This document shows, piece after piece, positions 16,537 through 26,272 of a stretch of 64,000 nt of DNA. A program made the position numbers and the translations under genes. The notes under the pieces are model-generated. The model was not told where the DNA came from, did no database searches, and was given only the letters and a program-made list of their open reading frames with translations. Numbering within the stretch: the stretch's first letter is position 1; every line of letters begins with the position of its first letter. The stretch lies in contig NZ_CP029550.1 of NCBI RefSeq assembly GCF_003173715.1, positions 4,883,501 through 4,947,500 of the forward strand. Direction: 5' to 3'. The DNA comes from Methylobacterium durans. GTDB lineage: Bacteria; Pseudomonadota; Alphaproteobacteria; Rhizobiales; Beijerinckiaceae.

Positions 16537-18129
16537 ATGTCCGCGTTCATCACGCTTTCGCGCCTGTGCTGGTCGACGCCAGATGGCCGCCCGCTCTTCT
16601 CCGACATCGACCTCGCCCTCGGCTCCGAGCGAGCTGGACTGATCGGACGCAACGGTGCGGGCAAATCGACACTCCTCCGCTTGATCGCGGGCGAACTCCG
16701 GCCAAGCTCCGGGTCGGTCTCGTTGCGTGGTCGGTTGGGCGTCATGCGCCAGATCGTCCATGTGGACGCGTCCGAGTGCATCGCCGATCTGTTCGGCGTC
16801 CGGGACGATCTCGTGCTGCTGCGTTGCGCCGAGCGGGGAGAGGCCGGCGCGGATGATCTGGCCCACGCCGATTGGACGCTCGAAGCGCGGCTTGAGGCCG
16901 CGCTCACCCGCCTTGCGCTAGCGATTGCACCCGACACGCCGCTCGCCAGCCTGTCAGGCGGGCAGCGCACCCGCGCCGCACTTGCTGCCTTGGTTTTCGC
17001 TCGGCCAGACTTCCTGTTGCTCGATGAGCCCACGAATAATCTCGATCGGGAGGGCTGGAACGCGGTCGTTGCGTTTCTCGCCGATTGGCACGGCGGAGCG
17101 CTCGTCGTCAGCCATGATCGGGCACTCCTTGAGAGTATGGACACGATCGTGGAGCTCACGACATCGGGCGTAAGCCGCTACGGCGGCGGCTGGAGCGCGT
17201 ACCGGGCGCAGAAGGATCTGAAGCTCGCAGCCGCCGAGCACGATCTGGCTGATGCCGAGAAGCAGCTCGCCGCCGCCGCCCGTGCCGCACAGGTCGCTGC
17301 CGAGCGAAAGGCTCGCAAGGATAGCGTCGGCGCGCGCGCTGCCGCCAGGGGCGACGCGCCCCGCATCCTGCTCGGCGCGCGGAAAAACCGCAGCGAGGCG
17401 ACCGGTGGCGTCCAAGCCCGCCTCGCCGATCGGCGACTGACCGAGGCCGACGCCAGCGCCGCCGCCGCGCGCAAACAGGTCGAGACGCTGCGGAAGCTGC
17501 GGGTAGCGCTCGCGCCAACGGGCCTATCAGCCAATCGGCGGGTCCTCACCCTGGCGCAGGTAACCGCGGGTTATGCTCCAGATACGCCTGTCCTCCGCGA
17601 TACGTCTCTAGAGATCTTTGGGCCAGAGCGCGTGGCACTCGTCGGGTCGAATGGATCGGGAAAATCGACGCTTCTGCGCCTTCTCACAGGTGCATTGAAA
17701 GCTTGGTCGGGTGAGGTCGCCGTGCATGTTCCTTTTGCCATGCTGGATCAGCGGGTCAGTCTGCTTGATCCGAGCACGACGATCGTGGACAACTTCAGGC
17801 GGCTCAATCCAACCGAGGGCGAGAATGGCTGCCGAGCAGCGCTCGCCCGGTTCCAGTTCCGAGCGAATGCTGCGCTGCAGCACGTGCATAGTTTGAGCGG
17901 TGGACAGATCCTCCGCGCCGGTCTCGCCTGTGTGCTGGGCGGCCAGACTCCGCCACCCCTGCTCATCCTCGACGAGCCGACAAATTATCTCGACATCGAC
18001 TCGATTGAGGCGGTCGAGGCGGGGCTCGCCGCATACGACGGTGCCCTTCTCGTCGTCAGCCATGATGAGCCATTTCTCGAAGCGATCAAAATAGAGCGAC
18101 GCCTCACGCTAACTCAGACGTTTGACTGA
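16537..18129 (+). CDS. ABC-F family ATPase
   Basis: A 530-aa protein with two ATP-binding cassettes and no membrane segments, the ABC-F layout. Cassette 1 has GRNGAGKST (Walker A), LSGGQRTR (signature) and FLLLDEPTNNLD (Walker B). A charged, Ala/Lys-rich linker of about 100 residues follows. Cassette 2 has GSNGSGKST, LSGGQILRAGLA and LLILDEPTNYLD. ABC-F proteins act on ribosomes, either in translation quality control (Uup/EttA) or in antibiotic target protection; which applies here cannot be decided. It is monocistronic, with 260 bp of downstream spacer holding a dispersed-repeat copy. Confidence 0.88.
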   Translation: MSAFITLSRLCWSTPDGRPLFSDIDLALGSERAGLIGRNGAGKSTLLRLIAGELRPSSGSVSLRGRLGVMRQIVHVDASECIADLFGVRDDLVLLRCAERGEAGADDLAHADWTLEARLEAALTRLALAIAPDTPLASLSGGQRTRAALAALVFARPDFLLLDEPTNNLDREGWNAVVAFLADWHGGALVVSHDRALLESMDTIVELTTSGVSRYGGGWSAYRAQKDLKLAAAEHDLADAEKQLAAAARAAQVAAERKARKDSVGARAAARGDAPRILLGARKNRSEATGGVQARLADRRLTEADASAAAARKQVETLRKLRVALAPTGLSANRRVLTLAQVTAGYAPDTPVLRDTSLEIFGPERVALVGSNGSGKSTLLRLLTGALKAWSGEVAVHVPFAMLDQRVSLLDPSTTIVDNFRRLNPTEGENGCRAALARFQFRANAALQHVHSLSGGQILRAGLACVLGGQTPPPLLILDEPTNYLDIDSIEAVEAGLAAYDGALLVVSHDEPFLEAIKIERRLTLTQTFD

Positions 18130-18182
18130 CGTCCGCTCCCCAGAGTTGCGTAAACTGCCATTATGAGGAGGTTGGGCCGAAC

Positions 18183-18265
18183 TGCTTCATAATGCCCAGT
18201 CGGCGAATAACCGCCTTTGAGACGCCATCCGGATCGGCTAAATTGCGGCAATGGGCGAGAAGTAG
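18183..18265 (+). repeat. Dispersed intergenic repeat copy
   Basis: The core ataatgcccagtcggcgaat (from 18191), followed by accgcctttgagacgcc and gcaatgggcga, aligns with the copy at 61618 and, reversed, with 47755-47795. Confidence 0.6.
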
Positions 18266-18392
18266 CCATCCAGAGATGGCCGCAAGCAGCACGCGATGAG
18301 ATGTGTACGCTGTCGGCCGGTTCCAACATGATGGTCTAGACAGCGTAGGAAAGGCGGAGCAGGCTGTCCCAAAATAGATGCGCGAGGACGCC

Positions 18393-19610
18393 ATGTGGCA
18401 GCGGCTTTTTTCTGCAATCGTGCTCGGCATCTTCATATCCAACGCTGCGACAGCGCAAACACGAGTCAAGCTCGGCATATTAGGCGATCAATCTGGCGCT
18501 TATTCTGCCATCGGCGGTCAGGGCTCAGTCGTCGCTGCGCGGATGGCAGTCGAAGACTTCAAACCATCCGAGCGCGGCCTCAAGGTGGAGGTCGTCTCTG
18601 GCGACCACCAGAACAAGCCCGAGATCGGCGTGGCGCTCGCCCGCCAGTGGTTCGAGCGGGACGGTGTTGAAGCCATCTTCGACGTGCCGTCCTCCTCCGT
18701 GGCTCTGGCGGTCAGTGACGTCGCGAAGGAGAAGAATAAGGCCTTGATTATCACGGGAGCCGGGACTGCCGATCTGACAGGCCCGAAATGCAGCCCCAAC
18801 ACCGTCCACTGGGCCTACGATACGGTGGCGCTCGCCAACGGCACCGGCAGTACGATGGTCAAGCGAGGCGGTGACACGTGGTTCTTCATCGCCGCTGATT
18901 ACGTCTTCGGCCAGACACTCCAGCGGGATACCGCCGCAGTCGTGGAGAAGAACGGCGGCAAGGTGATCGGCTCGATCAAGGCGCCATTCCCTACCGCTGA
19001 TTTTTCCTCCTACCTACAACAAGCTCGGGACTCCGGCGCCAAGGTGATCGGACTGGCGAACTCTGGAGCCGACACCATCAATGCGGTCAAGCAGGCGGGT
19101 GAGCAGGGCATTAGTTCCAAGGGGCAGGCGCTCGCGGCGCTCCTCATCTACTCGTCAGACGTGCACACATTGGGAACGAAGGCGGCGCAGGGCCTCGTCC
19201 TGACCGAGCCGTTCTACTGGGACCTCAACGCAGCCACGCGGGCCTTCTCGGATCGCTTCGCCCACCAGTTTGGCGGCAAGAAGCCGACCTCGAACCAAGC
19301 CGCCGTGTATGTGGGCGTGATGCACTACTTAAAGGCGGTGGAAGCTCTGAAATCGGCGTCCGATGGAGTAGCGACAGTCGCCAAGATGAAGGAGATACCA
19401 GCCGATGATCCGCTCTTCGGCAAGGGCGAGATCCGACAGGACGGACGCAAGATCCACGACATGTACCTGTTCGAGGTCAAGCAGCCATCTGAGTCCAAAG
19501 GCGAGTGGGACCTCTACAAGTTGCTGTCCACCATACCTGGAAAAGAAGCGTTTCGCCCGGTCGCCGAGGGCGGCTGCCCGCTGGTGAAAGGACAGGAGGC
19601 AAAGCCCTAA
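18393..19610 (+). CDS. Periplasmic binding protein, branched-chain amino acid ABC type, orphan
   Basis: A 405-aa Leu/Ile/Val-binding-type (peripla_BP_6) protein. The signal peptide (MWQRLFSAIVLGIFISNAAT) is followed by VKLGILGDQSGAYSAIGGQG, the typical first strand and ligand loop. FDVPSSSVALAVSDVAKEKN and FFIAADYVFGQTLQRD fit the two-lobe fold. No permease or ATPase gene is nearby, so it must use a distant transporter or act as a sensor protein. In methylotrophs such orphans often bind urea-, amide- or aromatic-type ligands, but the ligand cannot be read here. ATG 18393 has GCGAGGA upstream; 18378 is the alternative. Confidence 0.85.
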   Translation: MWQRLFSAIVLGIFISNAATAQTRVKLGILGDQSGAYSAIGGQGSVVAARMAVEDFKPSERGLKVEVVSGDHQNKPEIGVALARQWFERDGVEAIFDVPSSSVALAVSDVAKEKNKALIITGAGTADLTGPKCSPNTVHWAYDTVALANGTGSTMVKRGGDTWFFIAADYVFGQTLQRDTAAVVEKNGGKVIGSIKAPFPTADFSSYLQQARDSGAKVIGLANSGADTINAVKQAGEQGISSKGQALAALLIYSSDVHTLGTKAAQGLVLTEPFYWDLNAATRAFSDRFAHQFGGKKPTSNQAAVYVGVMHYLKAVEALKSASDGVATVAKMKEIPADDPLFGKGEIRQDGRKIHDMYLFEVKQPSESKGEWDLYKLLSTIPGKEAFRPVAEGGCPLVKGQEAKP

Positions 19611-19656
19611 GATGTCCGGGCGATGTCCAGCGCTTGAGGCTTTGTAGCTCAGCGCG

Positions 19657-19735
19657 AGCATGTCCGCTTTTGGGTAAGATCATTTCCGGCTCGGATGGCC
19701 GGATTGGGCGCAGTCCAGCCCAGCATGATGGGCTC
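19657..19735 (+). repeat. Dispersed repeat, partial copy
   Basis: Begins atgtccgcttttgggtaaga and continues ggccggattgggcgcag. It shares the TGTCCGCTTT end and the GGCCGGaatTGGGCGCA core with the copies at 31503 and 61618. Confidence 0.5.
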
Positions 19736-19765
19736 GCCGATGACGCTGTCGACGAGCCCAGACCA

Positions 19766-20401
19766 TCAGATCTCAGTGCCCTCAGCGAGGACGAGGGCAT
19801 CCTCAACGTCGACGCCAAGATAGCGTACTGTGCTCTCAATCTTCGTGTGACCCAGCAGAATCTGCACCGCCCGTAGGTTGCCAGTCCGCTTGTAGATCAG
19901 TGACGCCTTCGTCCGACGCAGCGAATGCGTCCCGTAGTCCTCTCGCGGTAAGCCAATTCCGGAAACCCACTCGTCCACCAGCCGCGCGTACTGCCGAGTG
20001 CTGATATGCGCTGTATGATCCGGCCGGCTCGGGAACGCATAGTCGACGAGTGTACCGCCGCGGCACTCCAGCCACGCGCAGATGCTGACGCGGGTTGGTT
20101 CGAGGAGTTCGAACTGCACCGGGTGCCGAGTCTTGCGCTGCACGACGATGGCGCGGGCGCGGACACATCCGCCGCTCACGAGATCTCCGATCTTCAGCCT
20201 GACGAGGTCACAACCGCGCAGCTTGCTGTCGATGGCGAGATCGAACAGCGCGCGGTCGCGCACGCGCCGCTCGCGGTCAAGCCAGATGCGAATGGCCCAG
20301 ACTTGCTGCGGTTTGAGGGCCCGCTTGGCACCGAGCTTACGCCCAGCGTTCCACGACCGACGCTCGCTGAAGGCTGGATCGTGTTCAGAATGTCCCATCA
20401 T
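19766..20401 (-). CDS. Tyrosine recombinase / integrase
   Basis: A 211-aa site-specific recombinase. The catalytic residues fit the family: first Arg in IDSKLRGCDLVRLKIGDLV, the H-x-x-R motif in GTHSLRRTKASLIYKRTGNL, a late His in VQILLGHTKIESTVRY, and the nucleophile Tyr in that same RYLGVD stretch. The short N-terminus (FSERRSWNAGRKLGAKRALK) is typical of a common rhizobial integrase group often found beside mobile regions. Starts at 20401, 20398 and 20452 are possible. No attachment site was found beside it. Confidence 0.87.
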   Translation of the reverse strand: MMGHSEHDPAFSERRSWNAGRKLGAKRALKPQQVWAIRIWLDRERRVRDRALFDLAIDSKLRGCDLVRLKIGDLVSGGCVRARAIVVQRKTRHPVQFELLEPTRVSICAWLECRGGTLVDYAFPSRPDHTAHISTRQYARLVDEWVSGIGLPREDYGTHSLRRTKASLIYKRTGNLRAVQILLGHTKIESTVRYLGVDVEDALVLAEGTEI

Positions 20402-20793
20402 CGTTCTCCCTACCGGCCTGTGCCGGCAGAGCGGGAAGAACGAGAGGAGCATCTCCGATGAAGAATATGGCCGAGAGCGGAACGGCGGCTTAAGGCGAGC
20501 ACTGGACTAAGAGGACATCCCACTCGGACCAATGCCGCTCCCGGCCAGGTCTGCGCGCACAATTCTTAGAGGCGCCTTGATGGCCAGGTATCTCGGCACC
20601 TTGCTGAAGACCTGCTGCGATCGTCTCATCGCGCCAAGTCAGCCTCAACTTGTCGCACTGATCGCTACCGTTCGGACACTGATCACGGTCCCCAATGCCT
20701 TTCGGTAGAGACGGAACGTCACGGCAAGGCGCTTGGCCGGTAAGGCAGTTGCTCATCTAGCTCGAATCAAATCCCTGCGAGGCCACCACAGTC
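20402..20793. other. Intergenic region, nothing recognised
   Basis: No frame here shows domain features, and no inverted repeats or tRNA were seen. It separates the integrase from the next minus-strand frame. Confidence 0.4.
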
Positions 20794-21144
20794 TCACGAC
20801 TCGCATGGCACCTTGCTCTTCCGCCATCTCGGCAGCACCTTCGTTCCACCCCGCTGTGCAAGCCCATGCCGTGCTAGCGACTCGCAAATTCGCACGGCGA
20901 TCTCAGCGCGGGAACGTGTTGGTAGCTTGGCAGCTCGCGCGATTTGCCGAGCGGTCTGAAATTCGTCGGTCAGAACATCACGCACACGGCGCGCAGCATG
21001 TGGGGAGTAACGACTCGCAGGCCCTTGCCCTGCTTCGGAGGAGCACGCCCGCCTCCGCTCTTCTTCTCGCCGTAGCGTGTTGATCTGCATGGCTGAAATG
21101 ATAGTGGCCGGAATAGCGTTGTGCTGTGCTTCTCTCTTCGACAT
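20794..21144 (-). CDS. Hypothetical protein, possible winged helix
   Basis: A 116-aa basic protein I cannot place. The C-terminal half reads like a winged helix-turn-helix (VRDVLTDEFQTARQIARAAK, then AEIAVRICESLARHGLAQR). The N-terminus (MSKREAQHNAIPATIISAMQ) looks less convincing, so the true start may be internal, for example at 21087 (MQINTL). No partner gene is nearby. Confidence 0.45.
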   Translation of the reverse strand: MSKREAQHNAIPATIISAMQINTLRREEERRRACSSEAGQGPASRYSPHAARRVRDVLTDEFQTARQIARAAKLPTRSRAEIAVRICESLARHGLAQRGGTKVLPRWRKSKVPCES

Positions 21145-21496
21145 CGGTCTTGGTTACCTCCACGACCCCGCGATTGCTATGGGAGTGGCATATGGCACTT
21201 CAAATTCAATGCGTCGTCCCCTCGGATGGCCTCTTCGAGTACAACAACTTGCGAGAGAAGAGAAATGCGATGGGTATGGCTCATACTGTCGGAGAGGCGG
21301 ACTTCAGAGTAAGCTCGGGCGGCAAAGGTGAAACACTAATTCGATAATAAGTTGTCCTCATCGATTATTTATTCTCACAGCATTTTAGAGGTTTTTCGTG
21401 TTCAGCAAGTCCGTCATTAGGCAAGAATTAACCACAGCGCCATCATTACAGCAACAATTGGCCATGGATTCTCTGTAATCATGGTAATATTTATGA
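21145..21496. other. AT-rich intergenic region
   Basis: No gene is supportable. The stretch 21340-21490 is clearly AT-richer than the surroundings, suggesting a boundary between DNA of different origin. Confidence 0.4.
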
Positions 21497-21530
21497 AAAC
21501 GGCCCCGCCATACAAGACACAGTGGGGCCG
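21497..21530 (-). terminator. Terminator-like hairpin after the TRAP binding-protein gene
   Basis: GGCCCC (21501-21506) pairs with GGGGCC (21524-21529). On the minus strand the stem is followed by GTTTTCATAAA, just beyond the stop of the truncated binding protein. Confidence 0.55.
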
Positions 21531-21539
21531 CTGTATGGT

Positions 21540-22100
<561 letters not shown>

Positions 22101-22175
22101 TCAGCGCTCCTGAGACACATCGAGGCCCTTCACGAACGGAGGATGGCTGGTTCATCGTAGTCCTGAGGCACGACG

Positions 22176-22550
22176 ATGAAGCAGACATCCGGACTGGCAC
22201 GCAAGCCGGCAGACGCGGTGATCAAAGACATCCGCCGGGCCACCCGCCGGCAGTTCTCGGCCGAGGAGAAGATCCGCATCGTGCTGGAGGGCCTGCGCGG
22301 CGAGGACAGTATCGCCGAGCTGTGTCGGCGCGAGGGCATCGCCAGCTCGATGTACTACGGCTGGTCCAAGGAGTTCCTGGAAGCCGGTAAGAAGCGGCTG
22401 GCGGGCGACACGGCGCGGGCGGCGACAGCAGACGAAGTCAAGGAGCTGCGCCGCGAGGCGGGCGCGCTGAAGGAGGTTGTGGCCGATCTCCTCCTGGAGA
22501 ACCGCCTGCTCAAAAAAAGCATGAGCGGGGCTGGGGACGACGAGGCATGA
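22176..22550 (+). CDS. IS3 family OrfA
   Basis: A 124-aa protein. The helix-turn-helix (RRQFSAEEKIRIVLEGLRGE, ELCRREGIASSMYYGWSKEF) is followed by a coiled coil (EVKELRREAGALKEVVADLL). It ends in ATGA overlap with OrfB. A seven-A run (22512-22518) near the end could support a -1 slip, though its phase fits the classic heptamer less well than the one at 3034. Confidence 0.85.
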   Translation: MKQTSGLARKPADAVIKDIRRATRRQFSAEEKIRIVLEGLRGEDSIAELCRREGIASSMYYGWSKEFLEAGKKRLAGDTARAATADEVKELRREAGALKEVVADLLLENRLLKKSMSGAGDDEA

Positions 22551-23527
22551 GGTACCCAGCCCCTGAGAAGCTGGAGATCATCCGGCTGGTTGAGCAATCC
22601 CACCTGCCGGTGCGCCGCACCCTGGAGAAGCTCGGCATCACCCGATCGACGTTCTACCGCTGGTACGACGCCTACCTGAGAGGCGGTCCCGAGGCATTGG
22701 CTGACCGACCATCCCGGCCCAGCCGGGTCTGGAACCGTCTACCGACAGAGATCCGCGAGCAGATCGTCGCCCTCGCGCTGGAGGAGCCGGAACTCAGCCC
22801 ACGCGAACTGGCGGTGCGCTTCACCGACGAGCGGCGCTACTTCGTCTCGGAAGCCAGCGTCTACCGCCTGCTCAAGGCCCAGGACCTGATCACCAGCCCC
22901 GCTTACATCGTCGTCAAGGCCGCCGACGCGTTCCGCGACAAGACCACGGCGCCCAACCAGCTCTGGCAGACCGACTTCACCTACCTGAAGGTTGTCGGCT
23001 GGGGCTGGTACTACCTGTCGACGGTGCTGGACGACTTCTCGCGCTTCATCGTGGCCTGGAAGCTCTGCGCCACGATGCAGGCCAGCGACGTCACCGCCAC
23101 GCTCGATCTGGCGCTGACCGCGGCCGGGCTCGATCAGGTGCCGGTGGCGCATCGCCCGCGGCTGCTGACCGACAACGGATCGAGCTACGTCGCGGGTGAC
23201 TTGGCGACATGGCTTGGCAGCCGAGGCATGACCCACATCCGCGGTGCGCCGCGCCATCCCCAGACGCAGGGCAAGATCGAGCGCTGGCACCAGACGCTCA
23301 AGAACCGCATCCTGCTCGAACACGCCTACCTGCCGGGCGAGTTGGAGGCCCGGGTTGCCGCCTTCGTGGAGCACTACAACCACGTCCGAGCTCACGAGAG
23401 CCTGGGCAATCTCACCCCCGCTGACGTCTATCTCGGCCGCGGCGAGGGCATCCTGCGCGAGCGGGCGCAGATCAAGCGTCAGACCCTCATCGACCGCCGC
23501 TTGCGCCACCACGCGCGGGCTGCCTAA
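22547..23527 (+). CDS. IS3 family OrfB (DDE transposase)
   Basis: A 326-aa transposase with an N-terminal helix-turn-helix (VRRTLEKLGITRSTFYRWYD) and an rve integrase core. LWQTDFTYLKVVGWGWYYLS has the first Asp, RPRLLTDNGSSYVAGDLATW the second, and HPQTQGKIERWHQTLKNRIL the Glu. The length is normal and no break is present, so it may be active. It depends on OrfA for end recognition. Confidence 0.88.
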   Translation: MRYPAPEKLEIIRLVEQSHLPVRRTLEKLGITRSTFYRWYDAYLRGGPEALADRPSRPSRVWNRLPTEIREQIVALALEEPELSPRELAVRFTDERRYFVSEASVYRLLKAQDLITSPAYIVVKAADAFRDKTTAPNQLWQTDFTYLKVVGWGWYYLSTVLDDFSRFIVAWKLCATMQASDVTATLDLALTAAGLDQVPVAHRPRLLTDNGSSYVAGDLATWLGSRGMTHIRGAPRHPQTQGKIERWHQTLKNRILLEHAYLPGELEARVAAFVEHYNHVRAHESLGNLTPADVYLGRGEGILRERAQIKRQTLIDRRLRHHARAA

Positions 23528-23601
23528 CCTCTCAACCCAGGTGGACCAGAGCCTCCGTTCCTGAGCGTCCCAGATCGTCTCAAATCATCTGACGACGGAC
23601 A

Positions 23602-23901
23602 CTATCGGAAAGCGATGAGGCTTTCAGGAACGACCGGCTTGGGCGCCAAGCGGAAGGTCTGCATATAGAAGGAACGAGCGCCCGTACCGAAGCAAGCGGC
23701 GAGAGCGAGCGGCAGCTCGATGATGATCAGAACCGGAGGCCTTTGGTCAGACCACAGAGAACGCCCCCCTGCGGTTACGCTGACGTTAAGCAGAGTAGAA
23801 AGATCAACTTATCTGTGGGAAAGCTCGCCATCTTGTCGGATTGCAATTGCCGATACGCAGCAGACGCGCAGGTATGGGCGAGAAGCAGAGAGGGCCTCAT
23901 T
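23602..23901. other. Leader of the second mucR gene
   Basis: No gene is supportable. The region between the IS3 end and the mucR start should hold the mucR promoter; GAGAGGG lies just before the GTG start. Confidence 0.4.
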
Positions 23902-24465
23902 GTGTCCGACACCGTTGAAGAAGCAAACAATAACCACATCGATCTGACGGTCGACATCGTCTCCGCCTACCTGTCCAACAATCACGCATCCGTGGCCGAC
24001 CTTCCGAGGCTGATCGCGAGCGTGCATGCCGCCGTGTCAGGTCTGACCCACACCCCGGAGATCAGCGAGCCGCAGGTCAAGCTCAGCCCGGCGCAAATCA
24101 AGAAGTCGATCACGCAGGACGCGCTGATCAGCTTCGAGGATGACAAGCCCTACAAGACCTTGCGCCGCCATCTCTCGATCCGCGGCCTAACACCCGAGAG
24201 CTACCGGGAGAAGTGGGGCCTGCCGCACGACTATCCGATGGTGTCGGCCTCCTACTCGGAGGCGCGCTCCTCGCTCGCCAAGAGCCTCGGTCTCGGGCAA
24301 CAACGCAAAAAGGCGGCGACGAAGGCCTCTACGTCGGCCGAGACGGTGAGCGCGCCGGCACCTGCCGTTGAGGCGCCGAAGGGCCGCGGCACCCGCAAGA
24401 AGGCTGCGGCTCCCGCCAAGCCGCGCACCCGGCGCAAGGCTGCCGAGCCTGCTCTCGCAGAGTAG
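23902..24465 (+). CDS. mucR: MucR/Ros family transcriptional regulator (copy 2)
   Basis: A 187-aa paralog of the 9863-10429 protein and very similar along its length: HIDLTVDIVSAYLSNNHASV, QDALISFEDDKPYKTLRRHL, GLTPESYREKWGLPHDYPMV, ending in a basic Lys/Ala/Pro tail. As in copy 1, the zinc-finger cysteine is replaced by serine. GTG at 23902 is chosen because the resulting start (SDTVEEANNNHID) lines up with the start of copy 1 and AGAGGG lies upstream. It probably acts as a nucleoid-type repressor; two copies within 14 kb suggest regulation of the island itself. Confidence 0.88.
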   Translation: MSDTVEEANNNHIDLTVDIVSAYLSNNHASVADLPRLIASVHAAVSGLTHTPEISEPQVKLSPAQIKKSITQDALISFEDDKPYKTLRRHLSIRGLTPESYREKWGLPHDYPMVSASYSEARSSLAKSLGLGQQRKKAATKASTSAETVSAPAPAVEAPKGRGTRKKAAAPAKPRTRRKAAEPALAE

Positions 24466-24529
24466 GGCGCGGGGCCGGCACAGGTGAGGCTTGTGCCGGC
24501 ACCTCCGACCTGAGAGCGAGCGTGCTGCG

Positions 24530-24613
24530 TCAGTCGCTGTCTGCAGCCGCGATTGAGAAGAGCGCTGCCAGCGCGAAGTTCCCGGCCACCAGGAGGGTGA
24601 GCAGGGTCAGCAT
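24530..24613 (-). CDS. 27-residue hydrophobic membrane peptide
   Basis: MLTLLTLLVAGNFALAALFS, then IAAADSD and a stop. It is nearly all membrane-spanning, with an acidic tail. It starts 11 bp after the stop of the 59-residue gene, with GAGGCGAGC just upstream, so the two probably form an operon. Tiny single-helix proteins often tune membrane complexes; no function can be given here. Confidence 0.45.
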   Translation of the reverse strand: MLTLLTLLVAGNFALAALFSIAAADSD

Positions 24614-24624
24614 CGTCGCTCGCC

Positions 24625-24804
24625 TCAAGCTGCGCAGGTCCGGATGACCGCGGCCCACTGCGGCGGGCACGCACGCGTCGACTTGGACATGCTCGAGTGT
24701 TTGGCGACCTGAGGCACGGCATACGCCGAGGTCAGTGCCGGCAGATGCGCCGTGCCGACCATGAGAACGCCGGAGATAATCAAGCGAAGAACGATATCGA
24801 GCAT
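24625..24804 (-). CDS. 59-residue secreted protein with two cysteines
   Basis: The first 29 residues form a signal peptide (MLDIVLRLIISGVLMVGTAH, then LPALTSAYA). The mature part is about 30 residues, basic, with two cysteines (TRACPPQWAAVIRTCAA) that could form a disulfide. GTAGGAC precedes the ATG. It forms a probable operon with the 27-residue peptide. I do not recognise a family. It is too short for usual gene calling. Confidence 0.5.
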   Translation of the reverse strand: MLDIVLRLIISGVLMVGTAHLPALTSAYAVPQVAKHSSMSKSTRACPPQWAAVIRTCAA

Positions 24805-25084
24805 TGTCCTACCCCTCGTGCGGCCGTTGGTGGCCGTCTCTGAGCCAGGGCGTAGAAGCTTTGCCTTTCCTCGGTATTGCGTAGTTTGTTGCGTGGTTGG
24901 CCAAGCCTTCCCTCGGTCAACTCAGAGTGCGCAGCGCAGGCCAGAATCATCTCATCCGGCAGCGGCCTTTGCAGCTGCAGAGCCCTTTGATCGGTGCTTA
25001 GAGCCAGGTGCGCCAATCGTCCTCGGTGGTCAGCAGAACCGGCGTCGCCCTGGGTGCACAGCTCCAGCGCAGTGATGGGAATGC

Positions 25085-25786
25085 TCAGGCCTCAGAGTCC
25101 TCGCGGAGAGCCAGCTCGTGCGGCTCGCCGATAATCTCGATCAGCTCGACCGGCCCGCCCGGCATATCGTCATCGAACACGCCGACCACGAGCCGGCCGG
25201 TGTACCAAGCGAAGGTGTCGAGGTTGGTCCGGCCGGCATAGAGCTTGGGCCCTTCGGCGAACTGATGATGGCCATGGACCACGTGAAGGTCACCGTGGCC
25301 TCCCACGAACCCGTCCGGGTAGAGCATCCAGAGGCACTTCTGCTCGCTCTGCAGGTCCAGGGCGACCAGGGGGTCAACGCCGGCATGGACGAAGAGGCGG
25401 CGACCATCCCGAAGAACGATCGGGAGGCAGTCAAGCCAGTCGAGATGCATTTGGGGAACGATCGACACCTCGACGTTCCCGGCCATGGGATGGCCGTAGG
25501 AGAGCAGGGTCTGGGCGCCCCCGTTCTCCATCCACCATTGGACCGAGGCCCGTCCTCGGCAGACGCTCACCATCATGTCTTCGTGGTTGCCCTTGAGGGC
25601 GATCCATTCCTGGCCCGCTGGCGGGCCTTGCATGAGCGCGTCGATGATCTGCCGGCTCTCCGGACCGCGATCGATATAGTCACCCGTGAACACGACCGTG
25701 CCGCCGCCGCGTTCCGTGATAGTAGCGATCGCCATCGTGAAGAGGTCGAAGCGGCCATGCAGGTCTGCGATGGCGTAGGTTGGCAT
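25085..25786 (-). CDS. PPP-family serine/threonine (or bis-nucleoside) phosphatase
   Basis: A 233-aa metallophosphatase. The metal-binding motifs appear in order: ADLHGRFD (D-x-H-G), VVFTGDYIDRGPESR (G-D-x-x-D-R-G), ALKGNHEDM (G-N-H-E), then RLFVHAGVDP and VVHGHHQ (late histidines). This is the layout of bacterial PrpA/ApaH-like PPP enzymes, which remove phosphate from proteins or cleave dinucleoside polyphosphates. It is cytosolic, full length and apparently monocistronic. Substrate unknown. Confidence 0.88.
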   Translation of the reverse strand: MPTYAIADLHGRFDLFTMAIATITERGGGTVVFTGDYIDRGPESRQIIDALMQGPPAGQEWIALKGNHEDMMVSVCRGRASVQWWMENGGAQTLLSYGHPMAGNVEVSIVPQMHLDWLDCLPIVLRDGRRLFVHAGVDPLVALDLQSEQKCLWMLYPDGFVGGHGDLHVVHGHHQFAEGPKLYAGRTNLDTFAWYTGRLVVGVFDDDMPGGPVELIEIIGEPHELALREDSEA

Positions 25787-26272
25787 GGCGACGATCCTCG
25801 ATGCCCGATGTGAGCCTCAGCCAACGCGCGCCACGGCAATACTCTGCCCGTGCGACGGCAAGGCGGCGACCTGCGCTGAGCACGATGATGATGGAGCTGC
25901 TATCGGAGTTGACGCTGGCGGCACCAACGGCTGACGGAGTAGCCGAGAAAGAAAGCCCGACGATCTAAAAGACTTCGATCCGTCTGCTCTGTGTCTCTTC
26001 GTCGCTGGAAGAGTCATGTGGTCACTTTGGCACGAAGCTGAACGGTGAGGGCGCACACATTGATGTGGTCACGACTTCCCAGCCGTAACCGCTGATCAGC
26101 GTGCGTGGGAGCGTTGATGTCGTTCCTCTTTTCCTGGGCGTGACGCTTCTGCGCTCCGCCGGTATGGGCACGAGCCTCCATCTCCTTCGGCCCTGCGATG
26201 GAGCCAGGTGAGCCGCCGCACGGGGATCGGCCGTACCACCACATTGCGGAATCAAACACCGAGCGTCTCATT
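25787..26272. other. Intergenic region, nothing recognised
   Basis: Frames on both strands overlap without any recognisable domain. The 100 bp next to 25787 should contain the phosphatase promoter. Confidence 0.4.

Noticed and set aside
19640..19665. tRNA-like string tttgtagctcagcgcgag
   Set aside because: No acceptor, anticodon or T-arm can be formed around it; it overlaps a dispersed-repeat copy.
24805..25084. Possible 78-residue minus-strand gene at 24780-25016
   Set aside because: It overlaps the start of the better-supported 59-residue secreted protein and has no ribosome site or domain.
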